Origin: Pseudomonadota bacterium | GTDB taxonomy: Bacteria > Pseudomonadota > Gammaproteobacteria > Burkholderiales > Burkholderiaceae_B | Assembly: GCA_023427085.1 (NCBI GenBank) | Contig: JAEZBO010000160.1 | Location: forward strand, 1-14,897 | DNA: 14,897 nt | Direction: 5' to 3' | Shown here: piece after piece, positions 6,649 through 12,986 of the stretch | Position numbering within the stretch: position 1 is the first letter of the stretch | Layout of the letters: every line of letters starts with the position of its first letter | Made by a program: the position numbers and the translations under genes | Notes under the pieces: model-generated | What the model saw: only the letters and a program-made list of their open reading frames with translations | Databases searched by the model: none | Told to the model about the DNA's origin: nothing

Positions 6649-6921
6649 ATGAATAAAACCGAACTTATCGACCATATCGCCAGCAAATCGGACATCTCCA
6701 AAGCTGCCGCGGGTCGTGCCCTGGACGCGCTGATCGGCGCAGTCAAGACCACCCTCAAGAAGGGCGGCACCGTGACCCTGGTGGGTTTCGGCACGTTCGC
6801 AGTGACCGCTCGCGCCGCTCGCACCGGCCGCAATCCCCGCACCGGCGAAACCATCAAGATCAAGAAAGCCAAGGTGCCGAAGTTCCGTCCGGGCAAGGCC
6901 CTCAAGGACGCCGTCAACTAA
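6649..6921 (+). CDS. hupB: DNA-binding protein HU-beta
   Basis: HU is a small abundant nucleoid protein that bends DNA with little sequence preference and works as a dimer. The 90 residues match HU throughout: MNKTELIDHIASKSDISKAA at the N-terminus, GGTVTLVGFGTFAV at 39-52, and the flexible arm GRNPRTGETIKI with P63, the proline that intercalates at the DNA bend, then the C-terminal KFRPGKALKDAVN. The length is the typical 90. GAGGGG at 6633-6638 is a good ribosome-binding site about ten bases before the ATG. The gene has its own promoter and is followed by two hairpins, so it is probably monocistronic. It is the only HU/IHF-type gene seen here. Confidence 0.97.
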   Translation: MNKTELIDHIASKSDISKAAAGRALDALIGAVKTTLKKGGTVTLVGFGTFAVTARAARTGRNPRTGETIKIKKAKVPKFRPGKALKDAVN

Positions 6922-6935
6922 TCGACGCGCAGCAA

Positions 6936-6959
6936 CGCGAACCCCTGCGTTCGCGGTTT
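6936..6959 (+). terminator. First hairpin after hupB, possible terminator
   Basis: CGCGAAC (6936-6942) pairs perfectly with GTTCGCG (6949-6955) around a six-base loop, followed by GTTT. The short T-run makes it a weak intrinsic terminator by itself; the larger hairpin next to it may do most of the work. Confidence 0.5.
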
Positions 6960-6986
6960 GCCTGAAAGAGCGCGGTCCGCTAGAAT
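6958..6986 (+). promoter_or_regulatory. Predicted promoter of tRNA-Val
   Basis: TTGCCT (6958-6963) and TAGAAT (6981-6986) are separated by the ideal 17 bases. Transcription would begin near 6993, about 90 bases before the tRNA. The -10 hexamer is also the loop of the long hairpin that follows hupB. Confidence 0.7.
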
Positions 6987-7009
6987 GCGGACCGCGCTTT
7001 GCTTTCAGG
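6961..7009 (+). terminator. Long hairpin after hupB, probable terminator
   Basis: The inner arms AGCGCGGTCCGC (6969-6980) and GCGGACCGCGCT (6987-6998) pair over 12 bp around the loop TAGAAT. The outer arms CCTGAAAG (6961-6968) and CTTTCAGG (7002-7009) extend the pairing after a three-base bulge. Only TTGCTTT follows the inner stem, so the T-tract is imperfect. Confidence 0.6.
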
Positions 7010-7082
7010 GCAGGCGTTGGCCTTGGCACGCCGCAGCAAGTCAAGGCAGCAGTACATCAAGGCAGTACTTCAAATCCCGCAG

Positions 7083-7158
7083 GGGTGCTTAGCTCAGTTG
7101 GTAGAGCGGCGCCCTTACAAGGCGTAGGTCACAGGTTCGACCCCTGTAGCACCCACCA
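7083..7158 (+). tRNA. tRNA-Val, anticodon TAC
   Basis: The 76-base cloverleaf has acceptor GGGTGCT with AGCACCC, discriminator A and encoded CCA (7156-7158). The D-arm is GCTC/GAGC, the anticodon stem GCGCC/GGCGT with loop CTTACAA (anticodon TAC), and the T-arm ACAGG/CCTGT with loop TTCGACC. It is transcribed from the promoter at 6958-6986 and converges on the Bug receptor gene, whose stop codon lies 20 bases past the CCA. I see no separate terminator in that gap. Confidence 0.96.
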
Positions 7159-7178
7159 CCCTGCCGGCACCCTCCCCC

Positions 7179-8174
7179 TCATTGCTCGACCCACGGCGCC
7201 TCTTTCCACAAGGCCCGGAACTCCTGCTCGCCCTGCGCCAGCTCGCGCGCGTGCGCGTCGGGCGCCAGATAACGCAGCGGCGCGAACAGGTCCTTGGCCT
7301 TGGCCTGGAACTCGGGATCCTCGGCGGTGCGCTTGACCGCATCGACCAGCTTGGCGCGCACGTCGTCGGGCAAGCCCTTGGGCGCGGCCAGGCCGCGCAG
7401 CGACGACAGCGTGAAGTCGAAACCCGCTTCCTTGAAGGTCGGCACATCGGCCAGCGCCGGCGTCCGCTCGGCCGACATCTGGCCGAGGAAATGCAGCGGC
7501 GTGCCGCCCTTGCGGTATTGCAGCGCCTCGCCGACGTTGATCGCGCCGATCGTGATCTCGCCGCTGGCGACCGCGCCACGCACCTCGCCAGCACCCTTGT
7601 ACGGCACGTGTGTCAGCTCGACCTTGGCGGCGCGCTGGAAACGCAACATCGCCAGGTGATCGTCCGAGCCGGTGCCAGTGGTGCCGACGGTGACCTTGCC
7701 CGGGTTGGCGCGCGCGGACTCGACCAGATCCTGCAGCGTCTTGATCGGGTTGCTCTGCAGCACCGTGAACGAACCGGGATCGTCGATCAGATTGCCCAGC
7801 AGATCGTAGCTCTGCCACGTGAACGCCGACTTGCGCTCGATCGGGATGGTCAGCATGTTGGGCGTGTTGACGAAGCCGATCGTGTAGCCGTCGGGCTTGG
7901 CGCGCGCCAGCTCGGCGAAACCGATGGCACCGCCGGCGCCGGGACGGTTCAGCACGATGATGCGGCTGTCATTGCCCAGGTATTTCTGCAGGTACGGCGC
8001 CATCATGCGCGCGACCAGGTCGGTGCCGCCGCCCGGGCCATAGGACACGATGAACTCGATCGGACGTTCGGGGTAGTCGGCCAGCGCCGCGGTCGGCGCG
8101 GCCATCACGCCGAGCGTGACGGCGAACAGGCCGGCCAGGCGTTTGAATGGCAGGCTCGGGGATCGTTGCAACAT
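7179..8174 (-). CDS. Bug-family periplasmic solute-binding protein (tripartite tricarboxylate transporter receptor)
   Basis: Bug/TctC proteins bind carboxylates or other small metabolites in the periplasm, either for a TctAB transporter or for signalling; they are massively expanded in Bordetella and relatives. The 331 residues begin with a signal peptide (positively charged start, hydrophobic 13-31, cleavage likely after ALA at 32), then YPERPIEFIVSYGPGGGTD, NRPGAGGAIGFAELARAKPDGYTIGF, VPYKGAGEVRGAVASGEI and LADVPTFKEAGFDF, the usual family blocks. ATG 8174 has AAGGAG seven bases upstream; the frame stays open 26 codons further up without a signal peptide start. It lies 195 bases after the dehydrogenase gene and is probably the last gene of that set. 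No TctA or TctB is nearby. The ligand is unknown; context suggests a hydroxy or oxo acid. Confidence 0.92.
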   Translation of the reverse strand: MLQRSPSLPFKRLAGLFAVTLGVMAAPTAALADYPERPIEFIVSYGPGGGTDLVARMMAPYLQKYLGNDSRIIVLNRPGAGGAIGFAELARAKPDGYTIGFVNTPNMLTIPIERKSAFTWQSYDLLGNLIDDPGSFTVLQSNPIKTLQDLVESARANPGKVTVGTTGTGSDDHLAMLRFQRAAKVELTHVPYKGAGEVRGAVASGEITIGAINVGEALQYRKGGTPLHFLGQMSAERTPALADVPTFKEAGFDFTLSSLRGLAAPKGLPDDVRAKLVDAVKRTAEDPEFQAKAKDLFAPLRYLAPDAHARELAQGEQEFRALWKEAPWVEQ

Positions 8175-8294
8175 GACAGTCTCCTTCGGATTCGCAGCGT
8201 GCTTGCGCTGGCGTTGTTGGCCGCGCGCCAGCCGCCGCGCCGTGACGGACACGGCGGCGGTGCGCGGGTAAATAGGATTGTTGCGGGTACCGCG

Positions 8295-8320
8295 GCGGCC
8301 GGCGGCACGAGGCCGGCCGC
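8295..8320 (-). other. Stem-loop between dehydrogenase and Bug genes
   Basis: A perfect 9-bp inverted repeat, GCGGCCGGC with GCCGGCCGC around eight bases, lies in the 195-base gap. No T-run follows on the minus strand. It could lower read-through or protect the upstream mRNA so that the receptor is made at a different level. No clear promoter for the Bug gene is visible. Confidence 0.4.
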
Positions 8321-8369
8321 ACTGCGCGGTGTCACCGGCGCGCCGCCGGCGCCCCCTCGCGGTTCGGTG

Positions 8370-9446
8370 CTACGTGGCGTGCGCGCGCAGGCGTTCGAGC
8401 ACGCGCGGCCAGACCTCGGGATTGCGCAATTGCGGCGGCCGCTGGCCGCGCAGCACGGCCAGGATCTGCTCGGCCGACGACCGCGCGACGTTGCGCCGCC
8501 CTTCGTGCGTGACGCCGCCGGTATGGAACGAAGCGACCACGTTGGGCAAGGCCAGCAGCGGATGCGACGCGGCAGGTGGCTCTTGCACCCAGACGTCCAG
8601 GCCGGCGCCGGCCAGGTGGCCCGACTCGAGCGCGGCCAGCAGCGCCGACTCGTCGTGGATGCCGCCGCGTGCCGTCGAGATGAAGACCGCGCCCGGCTTC
8701 ATCGCGGCAAAGGCCGACGCGTCGATCAGATTGCGCGTGCCGGCGTCCAGCGGACAATGCAGCGATACGACGTCGGAGCGCGCCAGCAGCTCGGACAGCG
8801 TGACCGGCTCGGCGCCCAGTGCGCGCACGGCCGCGTCATCGAGCTGCGGATCGTGCGCCAGCACCGTCAAACCGAAACCGCGCGCGATGCGGGCGACCCG
8901 CTTGCCGATCTGGCCGATGCCGACCAGGCCCAGCACCAGGCCGTGGATCTCGCGGCCCATCAGGCTTTCGCGGCTGTCGGCGCGGCCTTGCTGCAAGGCT
9001 TGATGGGACTCGACCACGCGGCGCTTGACGGCCAGCAGCAAGGCGAAGGTCTGTTCGGCCACCGACTCGGCGTTTCCGCCGGCCTGGTTCACCACCGCGA
9101 TGCCGGCGGCGGTGCAGGCCGCCGCATCGATGGTGTCGTAACCGGCGCCGCTCGAGGACACCACCAGCAGTTGCGGACATTGCGCGATCAGCTCGGCCGA
9201 GACGAACCACGGCCTGGGCAGTTCGTCCTTGGCCGCCGACACATGGTAGGCATGCGACTGCCGCAAGCCGGCCAGCGTGGCTTGGGGGTCGCCTTGCGCC
9301 GGCAGGACCTGCAGCGTGATGCCCGGCTGCTCGCCCAGCACGCGTTCGAAGATCGGATCGGTCCAGAGATCGAGCCGCGTGACCGTGGCGCGCAAGGGAC
9401 TGGCAGTGCTCAGCGCGCCGCTCGCGGTGTCGTCGATGATCTGCAT
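8370..9446 (-). CDS. D-2-hydroxyacid dehydrogenase (NAD(P)-dependent)
   Basis: This enzyme family interconverts (R)-2-hydroxy acids and 2-oxo acids with NAD(P)H, for example glyoxylate/hydroxypyruvate reductases and phosphoglycerate dehydrogenases. In the 358 residues the Rossmann motif is GIGQIG at 176-181, followed by KRVARIARGFGLTVLAHDP with D as the likely NAD-preferring acidic end of strand 2. The catalytic triad is R260 (TARGG), E289 (VQEPP) and H308 (SFHTGG). The N-terminal catalytic half contains SSSGAGYDTIDAAACTAAGI and NAESVAEQTFALLLA. The first about 25 residues are less conserved. ATG 9446 has GGAG nine bases upstream and lies 25 bases after the RraA-like gene, so both are probably in one operon. 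The substrate is not predictable beyond 2-oxo/2-hydroxy acid. Confidence 0.92.
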   Translation of the reverse strand: MQIIDDTASGALSTASPLRATVTRLDLWTDPIFERVLGEQPGITLQVLPAQGDPQATLAGLRQSHAYHVSAAKDELPRPWFVSAELIAQCPQLLVVSSSGAGYDTIDAAACTAAGIAVVNQAGGNAESVAEQTFALLLAVKRRVVESHQALQQGRADSRESLMGREIHGLVLGLVGIGQIGKRVARIARGFGLTVLAHDPQLDDAAVRALGAEPVTLSELLARSDVVSLHCPLDAGTRNLIDASAFAAMKPGAVFISTARGGIHDESALLAALESGHLAGAGLDVWVQEPPAASHPLLALPNVVASFHTGGVTHEGRRNVARSSAEQILAVLRGQRPPQLRNPEVWPRVLERLRAHAT

Positions 9447-9471
9447 ATCGTTGGTCTCCGTGCCGGCGTGA

Positions 9472-10140
9472 TCAGATCACGCCCTTGCTCTTGAGCACGG
9501 TGTCGACCCACGCGCGATCCAGCGTCTCCTGCGCGATCTGTTCGAGGATGCGCGCTTCGGCGCTCTCGATCGCCCGCACCTTGTCGGCCAGCGCCTCGGC
9601 TTCGTCGGGGCGGATGGCCAGTACGCCATCGCCATCGCCGACCAGCAGATCGCCCGGCAGCACCACCATGCCGTCGATAACGACCGGCACGTTGAGCTCG
9701 CCAGGACCATCCTTGTAGGGCCCGCGATGCGCGAAACCGCGCGCGAAGACCGGCAACGCACCGGCGGCCAGCGTGTCGCTGTCGCGCACCGCGCCGTCGA
9801 TCACGAAGCCGCCCAGCTGCCGCCGGGCGGCCCAGCCGGCCATGATCTCGCCGATGATGGCGTTACGCATCTCGCCGCCGGCATCGACCACGATGACGTC
9901 GCCGGGCTGCGCCATGTCGATGGCCTTGTGCACCATCAGGTTGTCGCCCGGGCGGGTCCGCACCGTGAACGCACGCCCGACCAGCCGATGCGCCGGGCCG
10001 ACCCGGCGCAATGCCGAGGTGCCGGTGGTGCGGCTCATGCAGTCGCTGATGTTGGCGACCGCGAACGCTGCGTAGGCGGCCAGCATGGCCGGGCTGGGAC
10101 CGGCGGGGCATTCGTTGATGCGAAAACCGAAATCGGGCAT
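9472..10140 (-). CDS. RraA-like aldolase/decarboxylase (4-hydroxy-4-methyl-2-oxoglutarate aldolase family)
   Basis: Family members cleave 4-hydroxy-2-oxo acids by a metal-dependent retro-aldol reaction and often decarboxylate oxaloacetate; true RraA, an inhibitor of RNase E, is a smaller relative. The 222 residues show GGEMRNAIIGEIMAGWAA (substrate loop) and GGFVIDGAVRDSD with R119 and D120, the Arg/Asp pair that positions substrate and metal-bound water, then VFARG and GDLLVGDGDGVLAI. The length is that of the aldolase group, and the metabolic neighbours also favour an enzyme over RraA. Older annotations call such proteins dimethylmenaquinone methyltransferase, which is misleading. ATG 10140 has AGGAG nine bases upstream. 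It appears to be the first gene of an rraA-like/dehydrogenase/Bug set, 122 bases after the LysR gene. Confidence 0.88.
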   Translation of the reverse strand: MPDFGFRINECPAGPSPAMLAAYAAFAVANISDCMSRTTGTSALRRVGPAHRLVGRAFTVRTRPGDNLMVHKAIDMAQPGDVIVVDAGGEMRNAIIGEIMAGWAARRQLGGFVIDGAVRDSDTLAAGALPVFARGFAHRGPYKDGPGELNVPVVIDGMVVLPGDLLVGDGDGVLAIRPDEAEALADKVRAIESAEARILEQIAQETLDRAWVDTVLKSKGVI

Positions 10141-10208
10141 GGGGCTAGTCTCCTGAAACTTGTTGGACCGTCAACGACGGACTCTACGCCGGCGAGATGC
10201 AGACTTAA

Positions 10209-10225
10209 AGCGAATAATTTTCGCT
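10209..10225. promoter_or_regulatory. Inverted repeat between LysR and RraA-like genes, candidate operator
   Basis: AGCGAA and TTCGCT are separated by five AT bases in an AT-rich island within the 122-base gap. The palindrome is too short and AT-rich for a terminator and lies about 70 bases upstream of the RraA-like start. The overlapping word TAAAGCGA (10206-10213) also occurs in the palindrome upstream of the LysR gene (11199-11206, opposite strand). No confident -35/-10 pair is visible. Confidence 0.4.
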
Positions 10226-10262
10226 GCCTGCAGAGAATTTTTTCGAACGAAACCCCTCCGCC

Positions 10263-11162
10263 CTACAGCATGCTGCGCGGCGCGTGGAATTCGATATTGC
10301 GCGCCGCCAGTTCGCGCATGTGACCCAGCAAGGGGCGGGTGTCGTCGCGCCGCCACTGGAACGAATAACGCAGCGGCGCCAGCGGCGGGAAGGTTTCGAG
10401 CAGCACCAGCTGGCCGCGATCGACCAGGATCCGCGCCCACTCGGTTGGCAGAAAACCGACGCCCAGGCCCTGCAGCAGCAGGCCGGCGATCGCGCCCCAG
10501 CTGTTGCAGTTGAGCGTGCGGCCCGGCGACACGGCGTGCTGCGTCAACCACTCGTCGAGCATGCGCACGGTGCCCGAGCTGTGCGGCAAGGTGATCAGCG
10601 TCAGGTCGGGCAGGTCGTCGGGCCACAGCGTCGCCGGCAGCGGCGAGAACCGCGCGGCGCAGACCCAGACGAACTCGGCCTGGCCGATCATGCTCGAGGC
10701 GATGAAGGGCCGCGACGACGGACCGGCGATGATGGCGAAATCCAGTTCGCCTTCGATCAGGCTGAGTTCGACGACTTCGCCGACGCCCACGAACGGTTCG
10801 ATCGACAGTTTGGGATGGGCGGCCTGGATGTCTTCGATCAGCTTGGGCATCCACGTCAACGAGGTCAGCTCGCCGACCCCGAAGCGGCAGCGGCCGGTCA
10901 GCGCGCGGCTGTTGCTGGCGCGGTTGATGAACTGGTCGGCGCTGCGCAGCAGATCCTTGGCATGCGGAATCAGCTGTTCGCCCAGCGGCGTCAGCGTGGC
11001 GCTGCGTGCGTCGCGGCTGAACAGCGCCGAGCCGATCGACGCCTCGAGCTCGGCGATGCGCTTGGACAGCGACGACACCGAAATGCTGAGCCGGTTGGCG
11101 GCCACCGCAAAGCTGCGACAGGTCGCGGCCCAGTAGAAGGCTTCGAGTTGTTTGAGCGTCAT
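10263..11162 (-). CDS. LysR-family transcriptional regulator
   Basis: LysR regulators bind DNA as tetramers and usually activate a divergent gene when a small ligand binds. The 299 residues have the N-terminal winged helix-turn-helix (about 1-60: MTLKQLEAFYWAATCRSFAV, then LSISVSSLSKRIAELEASIG) and a C-terminal periplasmic-binding-like effector domain (about 88-290, with GELDFAIIAGP and GLGVGFLPTEWA). ATG 11162 matches the canonical LysR start; the open frame continues far upstream without meaning and the ribosome-binding site is weak. The gene diverges from the FMN hydroxyacid oxidase across 147 bases containing a palindrome with T-N11-A form. It is on the same strand as the RraA-like set, so it may control both sides. 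The effector is unknown, perhaps a hydroxy or oxo acid. Confidence 0.94.
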   Translation of the reverse strand: MTLKQLEAFYWAATCRSFAVAANRLSISVSSLSKRIAELEASIGSALFSRDARSATLTPLGEQLIPHAKDLLRSADQFINRASNSRALTGRCRFGVGELTSLTWMPKLIEDIQAAHPKLSIEPFVGVGEVVELSLIEGELDFAIIAGPSSRPFIASSMIGQAEFVWVCAARFSPLPATLWPDDLPDLTLITLPHSSGTVRMLDEWLTQHAVSPGRTLNCNSWGAIAGLLLQGLGVGFLPTEWARILVDRGQLVLLETFPPLAPLRYSFQWRRDDTRPLLGHMRELAARNIEFHAPRSML

Positions 11163-11192
11163 GGCATCGGAAAAGCGAACGGAACAGTATCG

Positions 11193-11207
11193 ATAAAGTC
11201 GCTTTAT
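11193..11207. promoter_or_regulatory. Candidate LysR operator
   Basis: ATAAAGTCGCTTTAT is a perfect 6-bp inverted repeat around three bases and contains the LysR-box pattern T-N11-A (T11194, A11206). It lies 31 bases before the LysR start codon. It also overlaps where a -35 would be for the divergent gene, given the -10 at 11226. TATCGATA (11188-11195) overlaps its left arm. Confidence 0.55.
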
Positions 11208-11225
11208 TCTAACGGTGACTGATCC

Positions 11226-11231
11226 TATAGT
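11226..11231 (+). promoter_or_regulatory. Possible -10 element of the hydroxyacid oxidase gene
   Basis: TATAGT lies 17 bases after TTTATT (11203-11208), a poor -35 hexamer that is half covered by the palindrome. A weak -35 next to a LysR box is what an activator-dependent promoter looks like. The transcript leader would be about 70 bases. Confidence 0.4.
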
Positions 11232-11309
11232 GCACAGGCCACGGTCGACACCGAGACCGATCCGGCATGTCCCGCCCGGCGTCCTCGCCTCGTCCGAAAA
11301 GAGCCCATC

Positions 11310-12467
11310 GTGTCCCAGTCCCTGCGTTCGATCCTCAGCCTGCATGACTTCGAAGCCGCCGCGCGCCGGCTGCTGCCCGCGCCGATCTATGCCTACGTCT
11401 CCGGCGCCGTCGAGGACGGCCTGTCGGAGCGGGCCAACCGCGAGGCCTACGCCCGGCTGGGCTTCGCGCCCAACACGCTGGTCAACGTGGCGCAGCGCAG
11501 TACGGCGGTCACGCTGTTCGGCGTCACCTATCGGGCCCCCGTCGGCATCGCGCCGATGGGCATCAGCGCGCTGTCGAGCTACCGCGGCGACGTGGTGCTG
11601 GCGCGCGCCGCGGCCGAGGCCGGCGTGCCCGCCATCATGAGCGGCTCGTCGCTGATCCGGCTCGAGGAGGTGATGCAGGCGGCGCCGCAGACCTGGTTCC
11701 AGGCCTACCTGCCGGGCGAGCAGGGCCAGATCGATGCGCTGACCGGGCGGGTGCAGGCCGCCGGCGTGCAGACGCTGGTGCTGACGGTGGACACGCCGGT
11801 GGCGGCCAATCGCGAGAACAACGTGCGGGCCGGCTTCTCGACCCCGCTGCGGCCCAGCCTGTCGCTGTGCCGCGAGGGCCTGACGCATCCGCGCTGGCTG
11901 CTGGGTACCTTCCTGCGCACGCTGTGGCGCCACGGCATGCCGCACTTCGAGAACAACTACGCGCATCGCGGCGCGCCGATCCTGTCGGCCAACGTGCTGC
12001 GCGACTTTTCCGATCGTGGCCATCTGGACTGGACCCACGTCGCGGCGATCCGCAAGCGCTGGCAGGGACCGCTGGTACTCAAGGGCATCCTCAATGCCCG
12101 CGACGCGGCGCTGGCGCGCCGGCAGGGCATCGACGGCATCATCGTGTCGAACCACGGAGGGCGCCAGCTCGATGGCAGCATCGCGCCGCTGACCGCGCTG
12201 CCCGCCATCGTCGAGGCCGCGGCGGGGCTGGAGATCATGATCGACAGCGGCGTGCGGCGCGGCACCGACGTGCTCAAGGCGATCGGGCTGGGCGCGCGTT
12301 GCGCCTTTATCGGCCGGCCCTTCAACTATGCCGCGACGGTGGCCGGCCAGGCCGGCGTGGCGCACGCGATCAAGCTGATCGTCGACGAGGTGCATCGCGA
12401 CATGGGGCTGCTGGGCGTGGCCAGCCTGGCCCAGATCGACCGCGAGTTGGTACGGCCGATGTTCTGA
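11310..12467 (+). CDS. FMN-dependent L-2-hydroxyacid oxidase/dehydrogenase (LldD/glycolate oxidase family)
   Basis: The family oxidises (S)-2-hydroxy acids such as L-lactate, glycolate or mandelate to 2-oxo acids, passing electrons from FMN to oxygen or the quinone pool. The 385-residue protein has the complete active site: Y27/Y29 in IYAYVSGA, Y133 in WFQAYLP, D161 in LTVDTP, K258 in LVLKGIL, and H282 with R285 in SNHGGRQLD; the Y-D (28) and K-H (24) spacings equal those of spinach glycolate oxidase. The phosphate-binding end is MIDSGVRRGTDVLKAIGLGA. The region after D161 (about 175-230) is the variable loop that decides membrane binding and acceptor; I cannot predict it. The start is GTG at 11310 with only a weak GAG upstream. 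It diverges from the LysR gene and is likely its target. Substrate unknown; lactate is one option. Confidence 0.92.
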   Translation: MSQSLRSILSLHDFEAAARRLLPAPIYAYVSGAVEDGLSERANREAYARLGFAPNTLVNVAQRSTAVTLFGVTYRAPVGIAPMGISALSSYRGDVVLARAAAEAGVPAIMSGSSLIRLEEVMQAAPQTWFQAYLPGEQGQIDALTGRVQAAGVQTLVLTVDTPVAANRENNVRAGFSTPLRPSLSLCREGLTHPRWLLGTFLRTLWRHGMPHFENNYAHRGAPILSANVLRDFSDRGHLDWTHVAAIRKRWQGPLVLKGILNARDAALARRQGIDGIIVSNHGGRQLDGSIAPLTALPAIVEAAAGLEIMIDSGVRRGTDVLKAIGLGARCAFIGRPFNYAATVAGQAGVAHAIKLIVDEVHRDMGLLGVASLAQIDRELVRPMF

Positions 12468-12488
12468 GCGTTGCCGCCGGCGGCTCAG
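12464..12488. other. Inverted repeat joining two convergent stop codons
   Basis: CTGAGC (12464-12469) and GCTCAG (12483-12488) are inverted repeats. The left arm holds the TGA of the oxidase gene and the right arm the TGA of the GNAT gene on the other strand. A 12-bp GC palindrome lies between them (12473-12484). There is no T-run, so a bidirectional terminator is only possible. Confidence 0.45.
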
Positions 12489-12934
12489 TCGCCGGCCGAC
12501 AGCTCGAGCACCATTTCGCGATGGGCGATGCCGGCTTCCATAAAAGGCTCGCCATGCGCGACGAAGCCATGGCGCTGATAGAACCCCAGCGCCTGGATCT
12601 GTGCATTGAGCACCAGCCTCGGGTAGCGCAGCGCGCGCGCGCGCTCGATCAAGGCCTGCAGAATCAGGCTGCCGACCTGGCGGCCGCGCGCTTGTGCAAG
12701 CACCGCCATGCGGCCGATGTGGCCATCGGGCAACAGCCGGCCGGTGCCCAGCGCCACCCCGGCTTGCGCGTAGGCGACCGCGTGGATCGAGCGCGCGTCC
12801 ATGTCGTCCATCTCGAGCTCGGGCGGCACCGCCTGCTCGTGCACGAAGACCTCGACCCGCACGGCGCTGGCATGCTCGCGCAGCGCGCCTTGCCATGGGC
12901 CCAACCTGATCTCGATGCCTGTCTGTGTCGCCAT
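12485..12934 (-). CDS. GNAT-family N-acetyltransferase
   Basis: The protein is a single-domain acetyltransferase that uses acetyl-CoA. Of 149 residues, about 25-46 carry VRVEVFVHEQAVPPELEMDD, the N-terminal signature of the ElaA/YjcF-like GNAT branch, followed by AVAYAQAGVALGTGRLL. Motif A, which binds the CoA pyrophosphate, is RMAVLAQARGRQVGSLIL (75-92), and motif B is LNAQIQALGFYQRHGFVAHG (109-128). The acceptor substrate is not known for this branch. ATG 12934 has AGGAG six bases upstream; the frame extends 37 codons further but enters the end of the upstream gene. It lies 52 bases after the phospholipase D-like gene and is probably its operon partner. Confidence 0.88.
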   Translation of the reverse strand: MATQTGIEIRLGPWQGALREHASAVRVEVFVHEQAVPPELEMDDMDARSIHAVAYAQAGVALGTGRLLPDGHIGRMAVLAQARGRQVGSLILQALIERARALRYPRLVLNAQIQALGFYQRHGFVAHGEPFMEAGIAHREMVLELSAGD

Positions 12935-12986
12935 TGCCGCTCCTGCGTGAATCCTTGCGTGATCGCAATTATCCCGCAGCGACGGC

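Noticed and set aside
7083..7158. tRNA-Val as an integration site for a mobile element
   Set aside because: No integrase and no repeated tRNA 3' end were found in the window; the neighbouring genes match the rest in composition.
7182..9494. A 770-codon plus-strand open frame opposite the Bug and dehydrogenase genes
   Set aside because: It is a shadow of two well-supported minus-strand genes with signal peptide, Rossmann motif and catalytic residues; the product has no recognisable domain.
10263..12968. A 901-codon open frame fusing antisense of the oxidase and GNAT genes to LysR
   Set aside because: Only the last 299 codons form a protein family (LysR). The upstream part is antisense to clear genes and Arg/Ala/Gln-rich; the LysR start at 11162 is canonical.
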